Source: an uncultured Desulfovibrio sp. (GTDB lineage: Bacteria > Desulfobacterota > Desulfovibrionia > Desulfovibrionales > Desulfovibrionaceae). Taken from it: a DNA stretch of 39,328 nucleotides. The notes below the pieces were generated by a model that worked only from the letters and a program-made list of their open reading frames with translations, did no database searches and was not told the DNA's origin. Where the stretch lies: contig USBZ01000015.1 of assembly GCA_900553065.1 (NCBI GenBank), positions 1 to 39,328 of the forward strand. The letters run 5' to 3'. Every line of letters begins with the position of its first letter. Within the stretch, counting starts at the first letter, position 1. Made by a program: the position numbers and the translations under genes. Shown in pieces: positions 24,490 through 32,371 of this stretch.

Positions 24490-25581
24490 CTACAGGCAGC
24501 GCAGCTGGGTTTCCGCGTCGAACACGTGGCCGTGGCCCTGACGGGCCGTGAGGCGTATGACGTCGCCGGAAGCGGGGCGCTGGGTGCCCTGGAGGCGCAC
24601 GATGATGGTTTCGTCGCTCTTGGTCTGGGAATCCTTGCCCATGGGATGGCAGTAGGCCAGCGTATCGGCGCCCAGAGCCTCCACGATATCCACGGTAACG
24701 CGAATATCGCCGTCGGGATCGAAGAGCAGATCTTCGCTGCGCAGACCAAGGAGAACGTCACCTCTTCTGCCGTCAATGTTGATGTCGCTCGCCTGTATGC
24801 CGGAAAGACGCGTGCCGTCGGCAAGGATGAGCTTGCCGTCTTCCGCCGTGGCATGAATGATGTTCATGGAGGGAGACCCCATGAATTGAGCCACGAACAC
24901 GGAGGCCGGGCGCATATACACGTCATCGGGCGTGCCGTACTGTTCGATGTGTCCCGCGCGCAGCACGAGGATTTTTTCCGCCAGGGTCATGGCTTCCACC
25001 TGATCGTGGGTGACGTAGATACTGGTGGTGGCGAGGCGCTGATGCAGGCGGCGCAGTTCGATACGCATCTGGTTGCGGAGGTTGGCATCGAGGTTGGAGA
25101 GCGGTTCGTCGAAGAGAAACACGCTGGGTTCGCGAACGATGGCACGGCCCATGGCCACTCTCTGGCGCTGACCGCCGGAAAGCTGACGGGGCATGCGGGT
25201 AAGCAGACCGTCGAGACCGAGAAGCTTTGCCGCCTCTTCGGCACGGCGCTTGCGTTCGTCGGCAGGAATGCCGCGCACCTTCAGGCCGTAGGTGATGTTG
25301 TCGTACACGTTCATGTGCGGGTAGAGGGCGTAGTTCTGGAACACCATGGCGATGTTGCGATCCTTGGGTTCCATGTGGGTTACGTCTCTGTCGCCGATGA
25401 AAATGGAACCGGAGGTCACTTCTTCCAGACCGGCGATGCAGCGCAGCGCCGTGGACTTGCCGCAGCCCGAAGGCCCTACCATGACCATGAAGGATCCGTC
25501 GGGCACTTCGAGGTTGAGCCCGGAGAGAACCTTGTTCTTATTGAAGGTCTTGTCTATATCGCAAAGACGAACATTTGCCAT
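24490..25581 (-). CDS. ugpC: Glycerol-3-phosphate ABC importer, ATPase
   Basis: A 363-residue ATPase of the MalK/UgpC class that powers uptake of glycerol-3-phosphate or glycerophosphodiesters. Walker A is GPSGCGKST (36-44); the Q-loop is in VFQNYALYPHM, the signature is LSGGQRQRVA, Walker B is FLFDEP, and the switch is VTHDQ. The C-terminal regulatory TOBE/OB region follows (GSPSMNIIHA, LGLRSEDL). The start at 25581 is preceded by AAGGAAAAG; the longer frame adds 23 residues without family support. It is the last gene of ugpQ-B-A-E-C and is followed by a strong terminator. MalK-type ATPases can be shared, so other substrates are possible. Confidence 0.93.
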   Translation of the reverse strand: MANVRLCDIDKTFNKNKVLSGLNLEVPDGSFMVMVGPSGCGKSTALRCIAGLEEVTSGSIFIGDRDVTHMEPKDRNIAMVFQNYALYPHMNVYDNITYGLKVRGIPADERKRRAEEAAKLLGLDGLLTRMPRQLSGGQRQRVAMGRAIVREPSVFLFDEPLSNLDANLRNQMRIELRRLHQRLATTSIYVTHDQVEAMTLAEKILVLRAGHIEQYGTPDDVYMRPASVFVAQFMGSPSMNIIHATAEDGKLILADGTRLSGIQASDINIDGRRGDVLLGLRSEDLLFDPDGDIRVTVDIVEALGADTLAYCHPMGKDSQTKSDETIIVRLQGTQRPASGDVIRLTARQGHGHVFDAETQLRCL

Positions 25582-25600
25582 TGTCTTTTCCTTGTACGGG

Positions 25601-26446
25601 TTACTTCTCGGTTTCCACAAGTCCGCGAACGAAGAGCTTCTGCATGCCAAGTACCACGAGAAGCGGGGGCAGCATGCCCAGAAGCGCCACGGCCATGATC
25701 ATGTTCCATTCCGGCACGGCGTCGGGAATGCTCACCATGCGCTGTATGCCCATGACCACGGTGTACATGTCTTCCTGATTGGTGACGAGCAGAGGCCACA
25801 GGTACTGGTTCCATCCGTAGATGAAGAGCACCACGAAAAGGGCTGCGGTGTTGGTGCGGGAGAGGGGAAGCACCACGTCGACGAAAAAGCGCCAGGGGCC
25901 GGCGCCGTCGATGCGAGCAGCTTCCAGCAGTTCCTGCGGAATGGTCATGAACATCTGCCGATACAGGAATGTGGCCGTTGCCGAGGCTATGAGCGGCAGA
26001 ATGAGGCCGGCATAGCTATCGATGAAGTTCAGCGTTGCCGCCACCTGGAAGGTGGGCACGATACGCACTTCCACGGGCATCATGAGCGTGATGAAGATGA
26101 GCACGAAGCAGAGTTCGCGTCCGGGAAAGCGGAAGTACACGATGGCGTAGGCGGCGGTGATGGATATGGCGATCTTGCCGAGAGCTATGCCGAGCGCCAT
26201 GATGAGGCTGTTGCTCATCATGACCCATACGGGGATGCCGCCTGCGGCCTTGAGGCCCTGCGTAAGAACGGTGGTGAAGTTTTTGATCAGTTCCTCACCG
26301 AACCACAGGGGCGTGGAGCTGATGAGCACGTCGTAACTGTGCGAGGTGGCCACAAGCGCCACATACAGGGGAAAGAGCACGACGGCCGCGCCGAAAAGCA
26401 GTACGGCGTGACTCAGCGCTCTTCCCAGTCCTTTTTTTTCTACCAT
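25601..26446 (-). CDS. ugpE: Glycerol-3-phosphate ABC importer, permease
   Basis: A 281-residue inner-membrane permease, the same length as E. coli UgpE. About six hydrophobic segments are visible, the first at residues 14-34. The EAA loop that docks the ATPase reads EAARIDGAGPWRFFVDVVLPLS. It forms the channel with UgpA. The gene begins 24 bp after ugpA and ends 19 bp before ugpC. Confidence 0.92.
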   Translation of the reverse strand: MVEKKGLGRALSHAVLLFGAAVVLFPLYVALVATSHSYDVLISSTPLWFGEELIKNFTTVLTQGLKAAGGIPVWVMMSNSLIMALGIALGKIAISITAAYAIVYFRFPGRELCFVLIFITLMMPVEVRIVPTFQVAATLNFIDSYAGLILPLIASATATFLYRQMFMTIPQELLEAARIDGAGPWRFFVDVVLPLSRTNTAALFVVLFIYGWNQYLWPLLVTNQEDMYTVVMGIQRMVSIPDAVPEWNMIMAVALLGMLPPLLVVLGMQKLFVRGLVETEK

Positions 26447-26470
26447 AACGAATCCCTTTTCCTGTTGCGG

Positions 26471-27364
26471 CTAGTAATTGACCTTGCGCTCGACGTAGCG
26501 GAACTGGAGGAACGTCAGGATCATGACGATGAACATGAGCACGACGGACTGGGCGGAAGAACCGCCGAAGTCAAGTCCGATGAAGCCGTCGTTGAAGACC
26601 TTGTAGATGAGCGTTTCCGTAGCGCGAGCCGGTCCGCCCTGGGTAACGGCATGCACGATGCCGAAGGTCTCGAAGAGGGTATAGATGGTGTTGACCACCA
26701 GCAGGAAGAAGGTTGTGGGCGAAAGCAGGGGGAAGATGATATTGCGGAATCGCTGCCAGGGGCTTGCGCCGTCGATGGCGGCCGCTTCTATGAGGGAACG
26801 GGGAATGGCCTGCAGTCCTGCCAGGAAGAAGAGGAAGTTGTAGGAGATCTGCTTCCAGGAGGCGGAGATGATGAGCAGGAGCAGGGCCTGATTACCGTTA
26901 AGTTTATGATTCCAGGTGTATCCCAGACCGTCGAGCAGGGTGGAGAGAACGCCGACGGAAGGGTTGAAGAGAAAGAGCCACAGCACGCCGGCGAGAGGCG
27001 GCGCTACGGCGTAGGGAATGATGAGCATCGACTTGTAGAGTGTTCCGCCGACATGAACCTGATCAGCCACGACGGCCATGAGAAGGGAGACACTCATGGT
27101 GAGGGTGATGGTGGCGATGCTGAAGATGAAGGTGAGGTAGAGGGTTTCCAGATAGCCCGGATCCGAGAAAAGAACGATGAAGTTGTCCAGGCCGACGAAT
27201 TCCTTGGAAAGACCGAAGGAATCCTCCATATATACCGAGCCCAGCAGGCCCTGTCCGGCGGGATAGAAGAAAAACACCGCCGTAATGACAAGCTGGGGCA
27301 GCAGGAAGAGAATGGGCAGTATCAGATGCCTCCTGCTCCGGAACGCGTAACGCTCATCCTGCAT
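26471..27364 (-). CDS. ugpA: Glycerol-3-phosphate ABC importer, permease
   Basis: A 297-residue permease with six apparent membrane segments. The first, near residues 15-36, is LILPILFLLPQLVITAVFFF. The ATPase-docking loop is EAAAIDGASPWQRFRNIIFPLL. The start at 27364 has AAGGAG at good distance; the longer upstream frame adds 27 residues from the intergenic hairpin region. It pairs with UgpE. A 10-bp GC hairpin separates it from ugpB. Confidence 0.92.
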   Translation of the reverse strand: MQDERYAFRSRRHLILPILFLLPQLVITAVFFFYPAGQGLLGSVYMEDSFGLSKEFVGLDNFIVLFSDPGYLETLYLTFIFSIATITLTMSVSLLMAVVADQVHVGGTLYKSMLIIPYAVAPPLAGVLWLFLFNPSVGVLSTLLDGLGYTWNHKLNGNQALLLLIISASWKQISYNFLFFLAGLQAIPRSLIEAAAIDGASPWQRFRNIIFPLLSPTTFFLLVVNTIYTLFETFGIVHAVTQGGPARATETLIYKVFNDGFIGLDFGGSSAQSVVLMFIVMILTFLQFRYVERKVNY

Positions 27365-27391
27365 TGAAAGCTCCTTTAATATGCGAGTAGG

Positions 27392-27414
27392 GGGGAGGGG
27401 CGCTGCCCCTCCCC
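27392..27414 (-). other. Intercistronic hairpin between ugpB and ugpA
   Basis: GGGGAGGGGC and GCCCCTCCCC form a 10-bp perfect stem with a 3-nt loop, 11 bp after the ugpB stop. No T run follows. In the maltose operon a REP hairpin at the same place protects binding-protein mRNA; a similar role here is inferred. Confidence 0.6.
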
Positions 27415-27425
27415 GATGAGCGTGA

Positions 27426-28742
27426 TCAGCGATTGGCCTTTTCAAAGCGGCGCAGCTCGTTGTTGCCGCGCTTCACGGCGGAGTCGAGAGCGTCCTTGGC
27501 AGTCTTCTTGCCGGCCCATACGGCTTCAAGTTCTTCGTCGATGATGTTGCGGATCTGGACGAAGTTGCCGAGGCGCAGGCCGAGCGTATTGATGGTGGGC
27601 TTCTTGTCGGAGAGAGCCTTCACGGCCACGTCGGTGCCGGGGTTCTTTTCATAGAAGCCCTGCTGCTTGGTAAGTTCATAGCCTTCGAGGGTAACGGGCA
27701 CATAGCCGGTAGCCTGATGGAAGGCGGCCTGAACTTCAGGCTTGAGCATATAGTTCAGGAAGGCGGCCACGCCGTTTTCCGAATCCTTGGAATGACCGGC
27801 CATGGCCCATACGGCGGCGCCGCCGATGACGGTATTCTGGGGAGCGCCTTCCACGTCGGGCCAGTAGGGCAGAACCATCACGCCCCAGTTGAACTTGGCG
27901 CCGGCCTTGACGGCGGCGTAGGAGCCGGAGGAGTTCATGAGAATGCCCGCTTCACCGGCGGTGAAGGTGTTGATGGCTTCAGACTTGCGGCCCACATACA
28001 CGGAAACGCCTTCCTTGTTCAGCTGAGAGAGGAAGTCGATGTGCTTGACCTGGAGCGGTCCGTTGAAGAGCAGCTCGGTATCGAGGCCGTCGAAGCCGTT
28101 GTTGTTGGAGGCAAAGGGAACGTTGTGCCAGGCGGAGAAGCTTTCGAGCTGCACCCAGGACTGCCAGCCGCTGGTCATGCCGTACTTGCAGGCGCCGGAT
28201 TCCTTGATCTTGCGGGCCAGATCGGCCACTTCAGGCCAGGTGCGGGGGAAGTTTTCCGGATCGCCGCCGGCCTTCTTCACCGCGTCCTTGTTGTAGTAGA
28301 GAACGGTGGTGGAGGCGTTGAAGGGCATGGCGATGAGCTTGCCGTCGCTCGTGGAGTAGTAGCTCGTCACGGAAGGCAGGAATTTGGACATGTCGAGCGG
28401 CGTGCCCGCGTTTTCCATGATTTCCCAGATGGGACGGATGGCGCCTTTGGCAGCCATCATGCTGGCGGTGCCCACTTCGAAGATCTGGATGATGTTGGGG
28501 TGCTGCTTGGCGCGGAAGGCGGCGATGGCGGCGGTCATGGCCTCATCGTAGTTGCCCTTGTAGACGCCCTTGACTTCATACTTGTCCTGGGATGCGTTGA
28601 AGTCGTTGATGATGTTGTCGGTGATTTCGCCGAGTTCACCACCCATGCCATGCCAGAAGGTGATGGTGGTCTTGGCCTGCACGGGGGCGGCCATAAGCAT
28701 GAGACTCATGGCCAGCATGGCCACGGAACGGAAGGAACGCAT
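27426..28742 (-). CDS. ugpB: Glycerol-3-phosphate-binding periplasmic protein
   Basis: A 438-residue periplasmic binding protein, the length of E. coli UgpB. The signal peptide MRSFRSVAMLAMSLMLMAAP ends near PVQA. The mature start KTTITFWHGMGGELGEI matches the UgpB pattern ITFWHSM-GGELG. Later landmarks are IIQIFEVGTASMMAAKGAI, MPFNASTTVLYYNKDA and NNELRRFEKANR at the end. It captures glycerol-3-phosphate or glycerophosphocholine-like diesters for UgpAEC. The start at 28742 has AGGAG upstream. It is bracketed by hairpins at 27392-27414 and 28814-28834, which may raise its mRNA level relative to neighbours. Confidence 0.94.
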   Translation of the reverse strand: MRSFRSVAMLAMSLMLMAAPVQAKTTITFWHGMGGELGEITDNIINDFNASQDKYEVKGVYKGNYDEAMTAAIAAFRAKQHPNIIQIFEVGTASMMAAKGAIRPIWEIMENAGTPLDMSKFLPSVTSYYSTSDGKLIAMPFNASTTVLYYNKDAVKKAGGDPENFPRTWPEVADLARKIKESGACKYGMTSGWQSWVQLESFSAWHNVPFASNNNGFDGLDTELLFNGPLQVKHIDFLSQLNKEGVSVYVGRKSEAINTFTAGEAGILMNSSGSYAAVKAGAKFNWGVMVLPYWPDVEGAPQNTVIGGAAVWAMAGHSKDSENGVAAFLNYMLKPEVQAAFHQATGYVPVTLEGYELTKQQGFYEKNPGTDVAVKALSDKKPTINTLGLRLGNFVQIRNIIDEELEAVWAGKKTAKDALDSAVKRGNNELRRFEKANR

Positions 28743-28813
28743 ACGTTCTCCTGCCTTTCGGACGGACTCGTCCGGTTGGGGTTCCCGGGGGAATCCCGGT
28801 GGGAATACCCGGA

Positions 28814-28834
28814 GCCCGGAAACAGATTCCGGGC
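28814..28834 (-). other. Intercistronic hairpin between ugpQ and ugpB
   Basis: GCCCGGAA and TTCCGGGC form an 8-bp perfect stem with a 5-nt loop, inside the 106-bp gap before ugpB. No T run follows, so a role in mRNA processing or stability is likelier than termination. Confidence 0.5.
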
Positions 28835-28848
28835 ACGGTTCCGGCCTG

Positions 28849-29697
28849 CTAGTCTCTGCCGAGGGCAGAGCGGCAGGCTTCCGGAAAATCTGTAATGATG
28901 CCGCTTGCGCCGTGAGCGACCAGATTTCTTGCCTCGTCCATGTCATTGACGGTCCACACGTTGACGGCGAATCCTGCGTCGCGCAGGTTTTCCAGATCGC
29001 CGGGGGCAAGAATGAGCCTGTCAGGGTGATAGGCGTTCACGCCGAGATTGCGGCAGAGAGCCACAGGATCATCGGGACGTGTCGTTTCCACAAGCGCGCC
29101 CGTGGCGATTTCAGGGCACAGAACGTGACATTCTTCCAGATAGCGATGCTGGAAGGAGGAAATGATGACCTGATCGACCATGTCGAGGCGGCGGATCAGT
29201 TCTAACACATCTTTTGTGACGGTATCATGACCGATGAGATGTTTGTGATTTTTTATTTCCACATTCACATACCAGTCGAGGCGCTTGGTAAGAAGAAGCG
29301 CCTCTTCCAGCGTGGGAATGCGGAGCCCCTTGAAGGAGGCCAGTCTTTCCGCGCTTATTTCTCCGGCGAGCACGCGGCCGAACTGATCGCGGCCTTCATA
29401 CCAGGAACCGGCGTCCAGCCGGGAAAGTTCTTCCAGCGTGAAGTCGCACACACGGTAGGAGTTTCGGCCGGGATACACTTCCTCCACGTTGGTGGTCCGC
29501 ACCAGCGTGTCGTCGTGGACCACGACGAGCTTGTAGTCCCGGGTGTAGTTGACGTCGAGTTCCCAGAGATCGGCTCCGACGCTGTGACCGAGTTCGGCAG
29601 AGGTGAGGGTGTTTTCCGGAGCGTGTCCTCTGGCACCCCGGTGGGCGATGACAAGGGGCTGGGGCGCGCGGGCGTGCAGTTCAACGGTGTTTTTCAT
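28849..29697 (-). CDS. ugpQ: Glycerophosphodiester phosphodiesterase
   Basis: A 282-residue GDPD enzyme that hydrolyses glycerophosphodiesters to glycerol-3-phosphate and an alcohol. The active-site motif HRGARGHAPENT lies at 19-30 and the metal and catalytic region is WELDVNYTRDYKLVVVHDD. NVEIKN and NVWTVND are conserved strand ends. There is no signal peptide, so cleavage is cytosolic after uptake. Start: ATG at 29697, although its ribosome site is weak; ATG at 29712 is possible. A seven-codon frame with a better ribosome site (29694-29717) overlaps this start and may couple translation. It is the first gene of the ugp operon, unlike in E. coli, where ugpQ is last. Confidence 0.92.
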   Translation of the reverse strand: MKNTVELHARAPQPLVIAHRGARGHAPENTLTSAELGHSVGADLWELDVNYTRDYKLVVVHDDTLVRTTNVEEVYPGRNSYRVCDFTLEELSRLDAGSWYEGRDQFGRVLAGEISAERLASFKGLRIPTLEEALLLTKRLDWYVNVEIKNHKHLIGHDTVTKDVLELIRRLDMVDQVIISSFQHRYLEECHVLCPEIATGALVETTRPDDPVALCRNLGVNAYHPDRLILAPGDLENLRDAGFAVNVWTVNDMDEARNLVAHGASGIITDFPEACRSALGRD

Positions 29698-29819
29698 GAC
29701 GGTATGTCCCATTCCATGAAGTTTTTCCTCAGGCGGCATGCCTGGGGGTACGGGCGAAATTGTCTATGAAAATGCGGGTTCGGAGTAAAGATGAATGCGG
29801 CTTAAAAAACGGGGAGCAA

Positions 29820-29858
29820 TTGAGGCATGGAAGTATGGTTTCTATGATTCTTTCATAG
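29820..29858 (+). promoter_or_regulatory. Promoter and dyad between ugpQ and the EamA gene
   Basis: On the plus strand TTGAGG (29820-29825) and TATGAT (29843-29848) are 17 bp apart and could serve the EamA gene 211 bp downstream. A dyad, CTATGA-N5-TCATAG (29842-29858), covers the -10. The 362-bp gap between the divergent genes is AT-rich compared with its surroundings. I found no Pho-box-like repeats and no clear promoter for ugpQ. Confidence 0.4.
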
Positions 29859-30059
29859 CTAGCCTAACTTATATTCTTTAGCAAGCGTGCGCTTTATCTC
29901 ACATTGTATTCTTTCAAGTTTTTTCGATTACGGCGATGCCGTGAGGTTTTCCCGCGGTTTCTTCCGGCGGGAGAGAAGGCAGAAGGAAAAATGTAGCATC
30001 TGCGTCAGATTTTTTGCGCGATCGGCGTATCGTGACGGGAAATTTGCAGGGAGGTTTTC

Positions 30060-30935
30060 ATGAAGTTCTCGTCCAGATCCGTCATGATGCTGCTTGTCGT
30101 ATGCTATGCGCTGTGGGGCGGCGGCATGATCGCCATGAAGTACGCGTTCGAGTCCTTTGCCGTGCTCCATGTGGTTTTTGCCCGGGTGGCGTTTGCCGCC
30201 ATCTTTTATCTGGCGCTTTTTCCCAAGTGGAGACACATGCCTTATGAAAAGGGCGACTGGAAGTACCTGCTCCTTCTGGTCATGTTTGAGCCGTGCCTTT
30301 TCTTCCTGTGCGAAACGTTTTCCATGAAGTACACCACGGCCTCCCAGGGTGGCGTGATTGCAGCATGCTTTCCCCTCTGCACGGCCGTGGCGGCATGGCT
30401 CTTCCTTAAAGAACGTCTGACCCGCCGGACGGTTTTCGGCATTATCCTTGCCGTTGTCGGCGTTGCCGGTTCCGCCTGGTTTGCGGAAGGCGATGCCAAG
30501 GCCTCCAATCCTTTCCTCGGCAACCTGCTCATGTTCGGCGCCGTGCTTTCCTCTTCGGGCTATGCCGTATGCGTGCGCTTCATTTCCCGTCGCTACTCGT
30601 TCCTGAGCATTTCCGCCATTCAGGCCATCGGCGGCGTCATAGCCTTTGCGCCGTTCCTTGCCGGCTCCTCCCTGCCGCAGTCCGTGTCACTTCCTGCTCT
30701 CTGCGGCCTGCTTTACATGGGCATCGGCGTGGGCATCGTGGCGTATCTTCTGCTCAATCTTTCGCTCAGGTATCTGGAAGCCGGAGTGGTGTCTCTGTTC
30801 GGCAACCTCATTCCCGTGTTTACGCTGGTGTTTGCCTATGTGATTCTCGGCGAGCGTCTCAATGTTCCTCAGGTGGCCTGCGTGGGACTGGCCCTGGCGG
30901 GCGTGCTGGTCTCTTCCACCGAAAAAAATTCGTAG
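30060..30935 (+). CDS. EamA/DMT-family membrane transporter
   Basis: A 291-residue inner-membrane protein with about ten hydrophobic segments in two homologous halves, typical of the drug/metabolite exporter family. The first half begins YALWGGGMIAMKYAFESFAV and the second LLMFGAVLSSSGYAVCVRFI. The conserved end of each half reads LFLKERLTRRTVFGIILAVVG and VILGERLNVPQVACVGLALAG. The ribosome site is GGGAGG before the ATG. Substrate is unknown; family members export amino acids, nucleosides or drugs. It is divergent from ugpQ and closed by a terminator. Confidence 0.88.
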   Translation: MKFSSRSVMMLLVVCYALWGGGMIAMKYAFESFAVLHVVFARVAFAAIFYLALFPKWRHMPYEKGDWKYLLLLVMFEPCLFFLCETFSMKYTTASQGGVIAACFPLCTAVAAWLFLKERLTRRTVFGIILAVVGVAGSAWFAEGDAKASNPFLGNLLMFGAVLSSSGYAVCVRFISRRYSFLSISAIQAIGGVIAFAPFLAGSSLPQSVSLPALCGLLYMGIGVGIVAYLLLNLSLRYLEAGVVSLFGNLIPVFTLVFAYVILGERLNVPQVACVGLALAGVLVSSTEKNS

Positions 30936-30963
30936 GATCGCCGGGGCGCTCTTTTCCCCGCGT

Positions 30964-31004
30964 CGACGCCCGTCTTCCTTTCCAGGGGCGGGCGTCGGCC
31001 TTTT
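30964..31004 (+). terminator. Terminator after the EamA gene
   Basis: CGACGCCCG (30964-30972) and CGGGCGTCG (30989-30997) form a 9-bp stem with a 16-nt loop, followed by GCC and four T. Confidence 0.6.
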
Positions 31005-31122
31005 CGACCGAGGCTTCCGTCCGACCCGGCCACCCGGCATTTGCCATCCTTTTTCGTGCGGCGTATAGCAGTTGAACGGTGCAATGCTGCGCCGTTCAAA
31101 CCATGCGAACCGAAGGAATGCT

Positions 31123-31692
31123 ATGTCGGAATCCCTGTCCGGACAGATGGAAAAGGCGTGTTGTACGACTCCCCATATTCCCGAATCCTGCTGCATCACG
31201 CTCATCGGCATGGCCGGAGCAGGCAAGAGCACGGTGGGGCGTCTTGTGGCCCGCTCGCTGAACTGGGCCTTTGCAGACAGTGATCATATCATCGAATCCG
31301 TCTTCGCCGCTCCGCTTCAGCGCGTGGCCGACGCCATGACCAAGGAAGCCTTCATTGATCTGGAAGCGGAAATCGTGAGCGGTCTGCGTCTGTCGCGTAC
31401 GGTCATAGCCACCGGAGGTAGCGTGGTGTACCGGCACTCGACCATGCAGCATCTTGCCGCCATGGGGCCCATCGTTTATCTGAACGTTCCCCTGAAGGCC
31501 ATTCTGGAGCGCATTGCCCGCAATCCCGACCGGGGACTCGCCATTGCGCCCGGGCAGACGGTGGAAGATCTGTTCCGCGAACGGGAAGAGCTTTATCGCC
31601 GCTATGCCTCGATCAGCGTAAGCACGTTCGGTATTTCTCCGGCGGAAAGCGCCCGCAGAGTGCTGGAACAGCTTGCGCGTCTCTACGCTTAA
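31123..31692 (+). CDS. Shikimate-kinase-like P-loop kinase, substrate uncertain
   Basis: A 189-residue kinase of the AroK/AroL fold. The P-loop is GMAGAGKSTVG, with FADSDHIIE following as in shikimate kinase. Several shikimate-binding features are changed: the segment equivalent to GFRDREE reads AFIDLEAE, so the binding Arg is Ile; the GGG turn is TGGSVVY; and the lid RP is missing (NPDRGLAIAPG). Shikimate is therefore a doubtful substrate. I recall that a diverged shikimate-kinase-like protein was reported as a homoserine kinase in Desulfovibrio, and this could be its orthologue, but I cannot align them here. The start at 31123 follows GAAGGA. The next gene, ompH, is 107 bp away. Confidence 0.7.
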   Translation: MSESLSGQMEKACCTTPHIPESCCITLIGMAGAGKSTVGRLVARSLNWAFADSDHIIESVFAAPLQRVADAMTKEAFIDLEAEIVSGLRLSRTVIATGGSVVYRHSTMQHLAAMGPIVYLNVPLKAILERIARNPDRGLAIAPGQTVEDLFREREELYRRYASISVSTFGISPAESARRVLEQLARLYA

Positions 31693-31799
31693 ATCATTCT
31701 TGACGCCTTCATGCCCTCAAGGGTACTGTTGGCCGTTGTCCGTGCCGCTTGTCTCGGCGCGTCATGTATGCTACTTTTTCCTTATTAAGGAGTTTTATT

Positions 31800-32357
31800 A
31801 TGCTTCGTCGCACTGTCATTGCGCTTGCTGTGGCCTTTTTCTGCTCCGCCGTCGTTCTGCCTTCCCAGGCTGAGGCCGCCGGCAAGATCGGCGTGGCCAA
31901 CCCCCTGCGTCTTTCCTCTCAGAGCGATCCCGGAAAGGAAGCTGAAAAGCAGCTGACCTCCATGTTCGCCAAGGAACGCGAACAGCTTGAAAAGCAGAAT
32001 GCCGAAGTCAGCAAGCAGGCCGAGGATCTGCGCAAGCAGTCTGCAGCTCTGTCTGAAAAGGCCCGCAACGAGCGTTTCCAGAAGATTCAGAAACAGGCCC
32101 AGGAGCTGGAGACCAAGGGTACCGCCTATACGCAGCGTCTTTCCCGCGTGCAGCAGGCCATCAACGCCCAGATGAATGAAGTGATGCGCACCGCCTGCGA
32201 GAACTATGCCAAGAAGAACGGCTACGACATGATCATCGACGCCTCCGTCGTCATGTTCTACGTTCAGGCCAATGACGTGACGAGCGGCCTGATCGAGGAA
32301 GTCAACAAGGTCTGGAAGGACAAGGGCGGCAAGTTCAATCTCAGCTCCGTGAAGTAA
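31800..32357 (+). CDS. Periplasmic chaperone of the Skp/OmpH family
   Basis: A 185-residue exported chaperone that keeps outer-membrane proteins soluble in the periplasm. A signal peptide, MLRRTVIALAVAFFCSAVVL, is cleaved near AEAA. The mature protein begins with KIGVANPLRL. It then has a long charged coiled coil (about 45-125; repeated Glu, Lys, Gln heptads) and a C-terminal strand YDMIIDASVVMFYVQANDVT, all typical of Skp. The start follows AAGGAG. It leads the operon with lpxD, fabZ and lpxA, a common arrangement for envelope biogenesis; bamA, often upstream, is not here. Confidence 0.9.
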   Translation: MLRRTVIALAVAFFCSAVVLPSQAEAAGKIGVANPLRLSSQSDPGKEAEKQLTSMFAKEREQLEKQNAEVSKQAEDLRKQSAALSEKARNERFQKIQKQAQELETKGTAYTQRLSRVQQAINAQMNEVMRTACENYAKKNGYDMIIDASVVMFYVQANDVTSGLIEEVNKVWKDKGGKFNLSSVK

Positions 32358-32371
32358 CAAAGGAGCAAGGA

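Noticed and set aside
25346..27367. A 673-codon plus-strand frame, His- and Glu-rich
   Set aside because: It is antisense to ugpC, ugpE and ugpA; its composition is the complement of membrane-protein codons.
29760..30000. A Pho box or CRP site controlling ugp
   Set aside because: No CTGTCAT-type repeats are present. A TGTGA half-site near 29900 lacks a good partner half.
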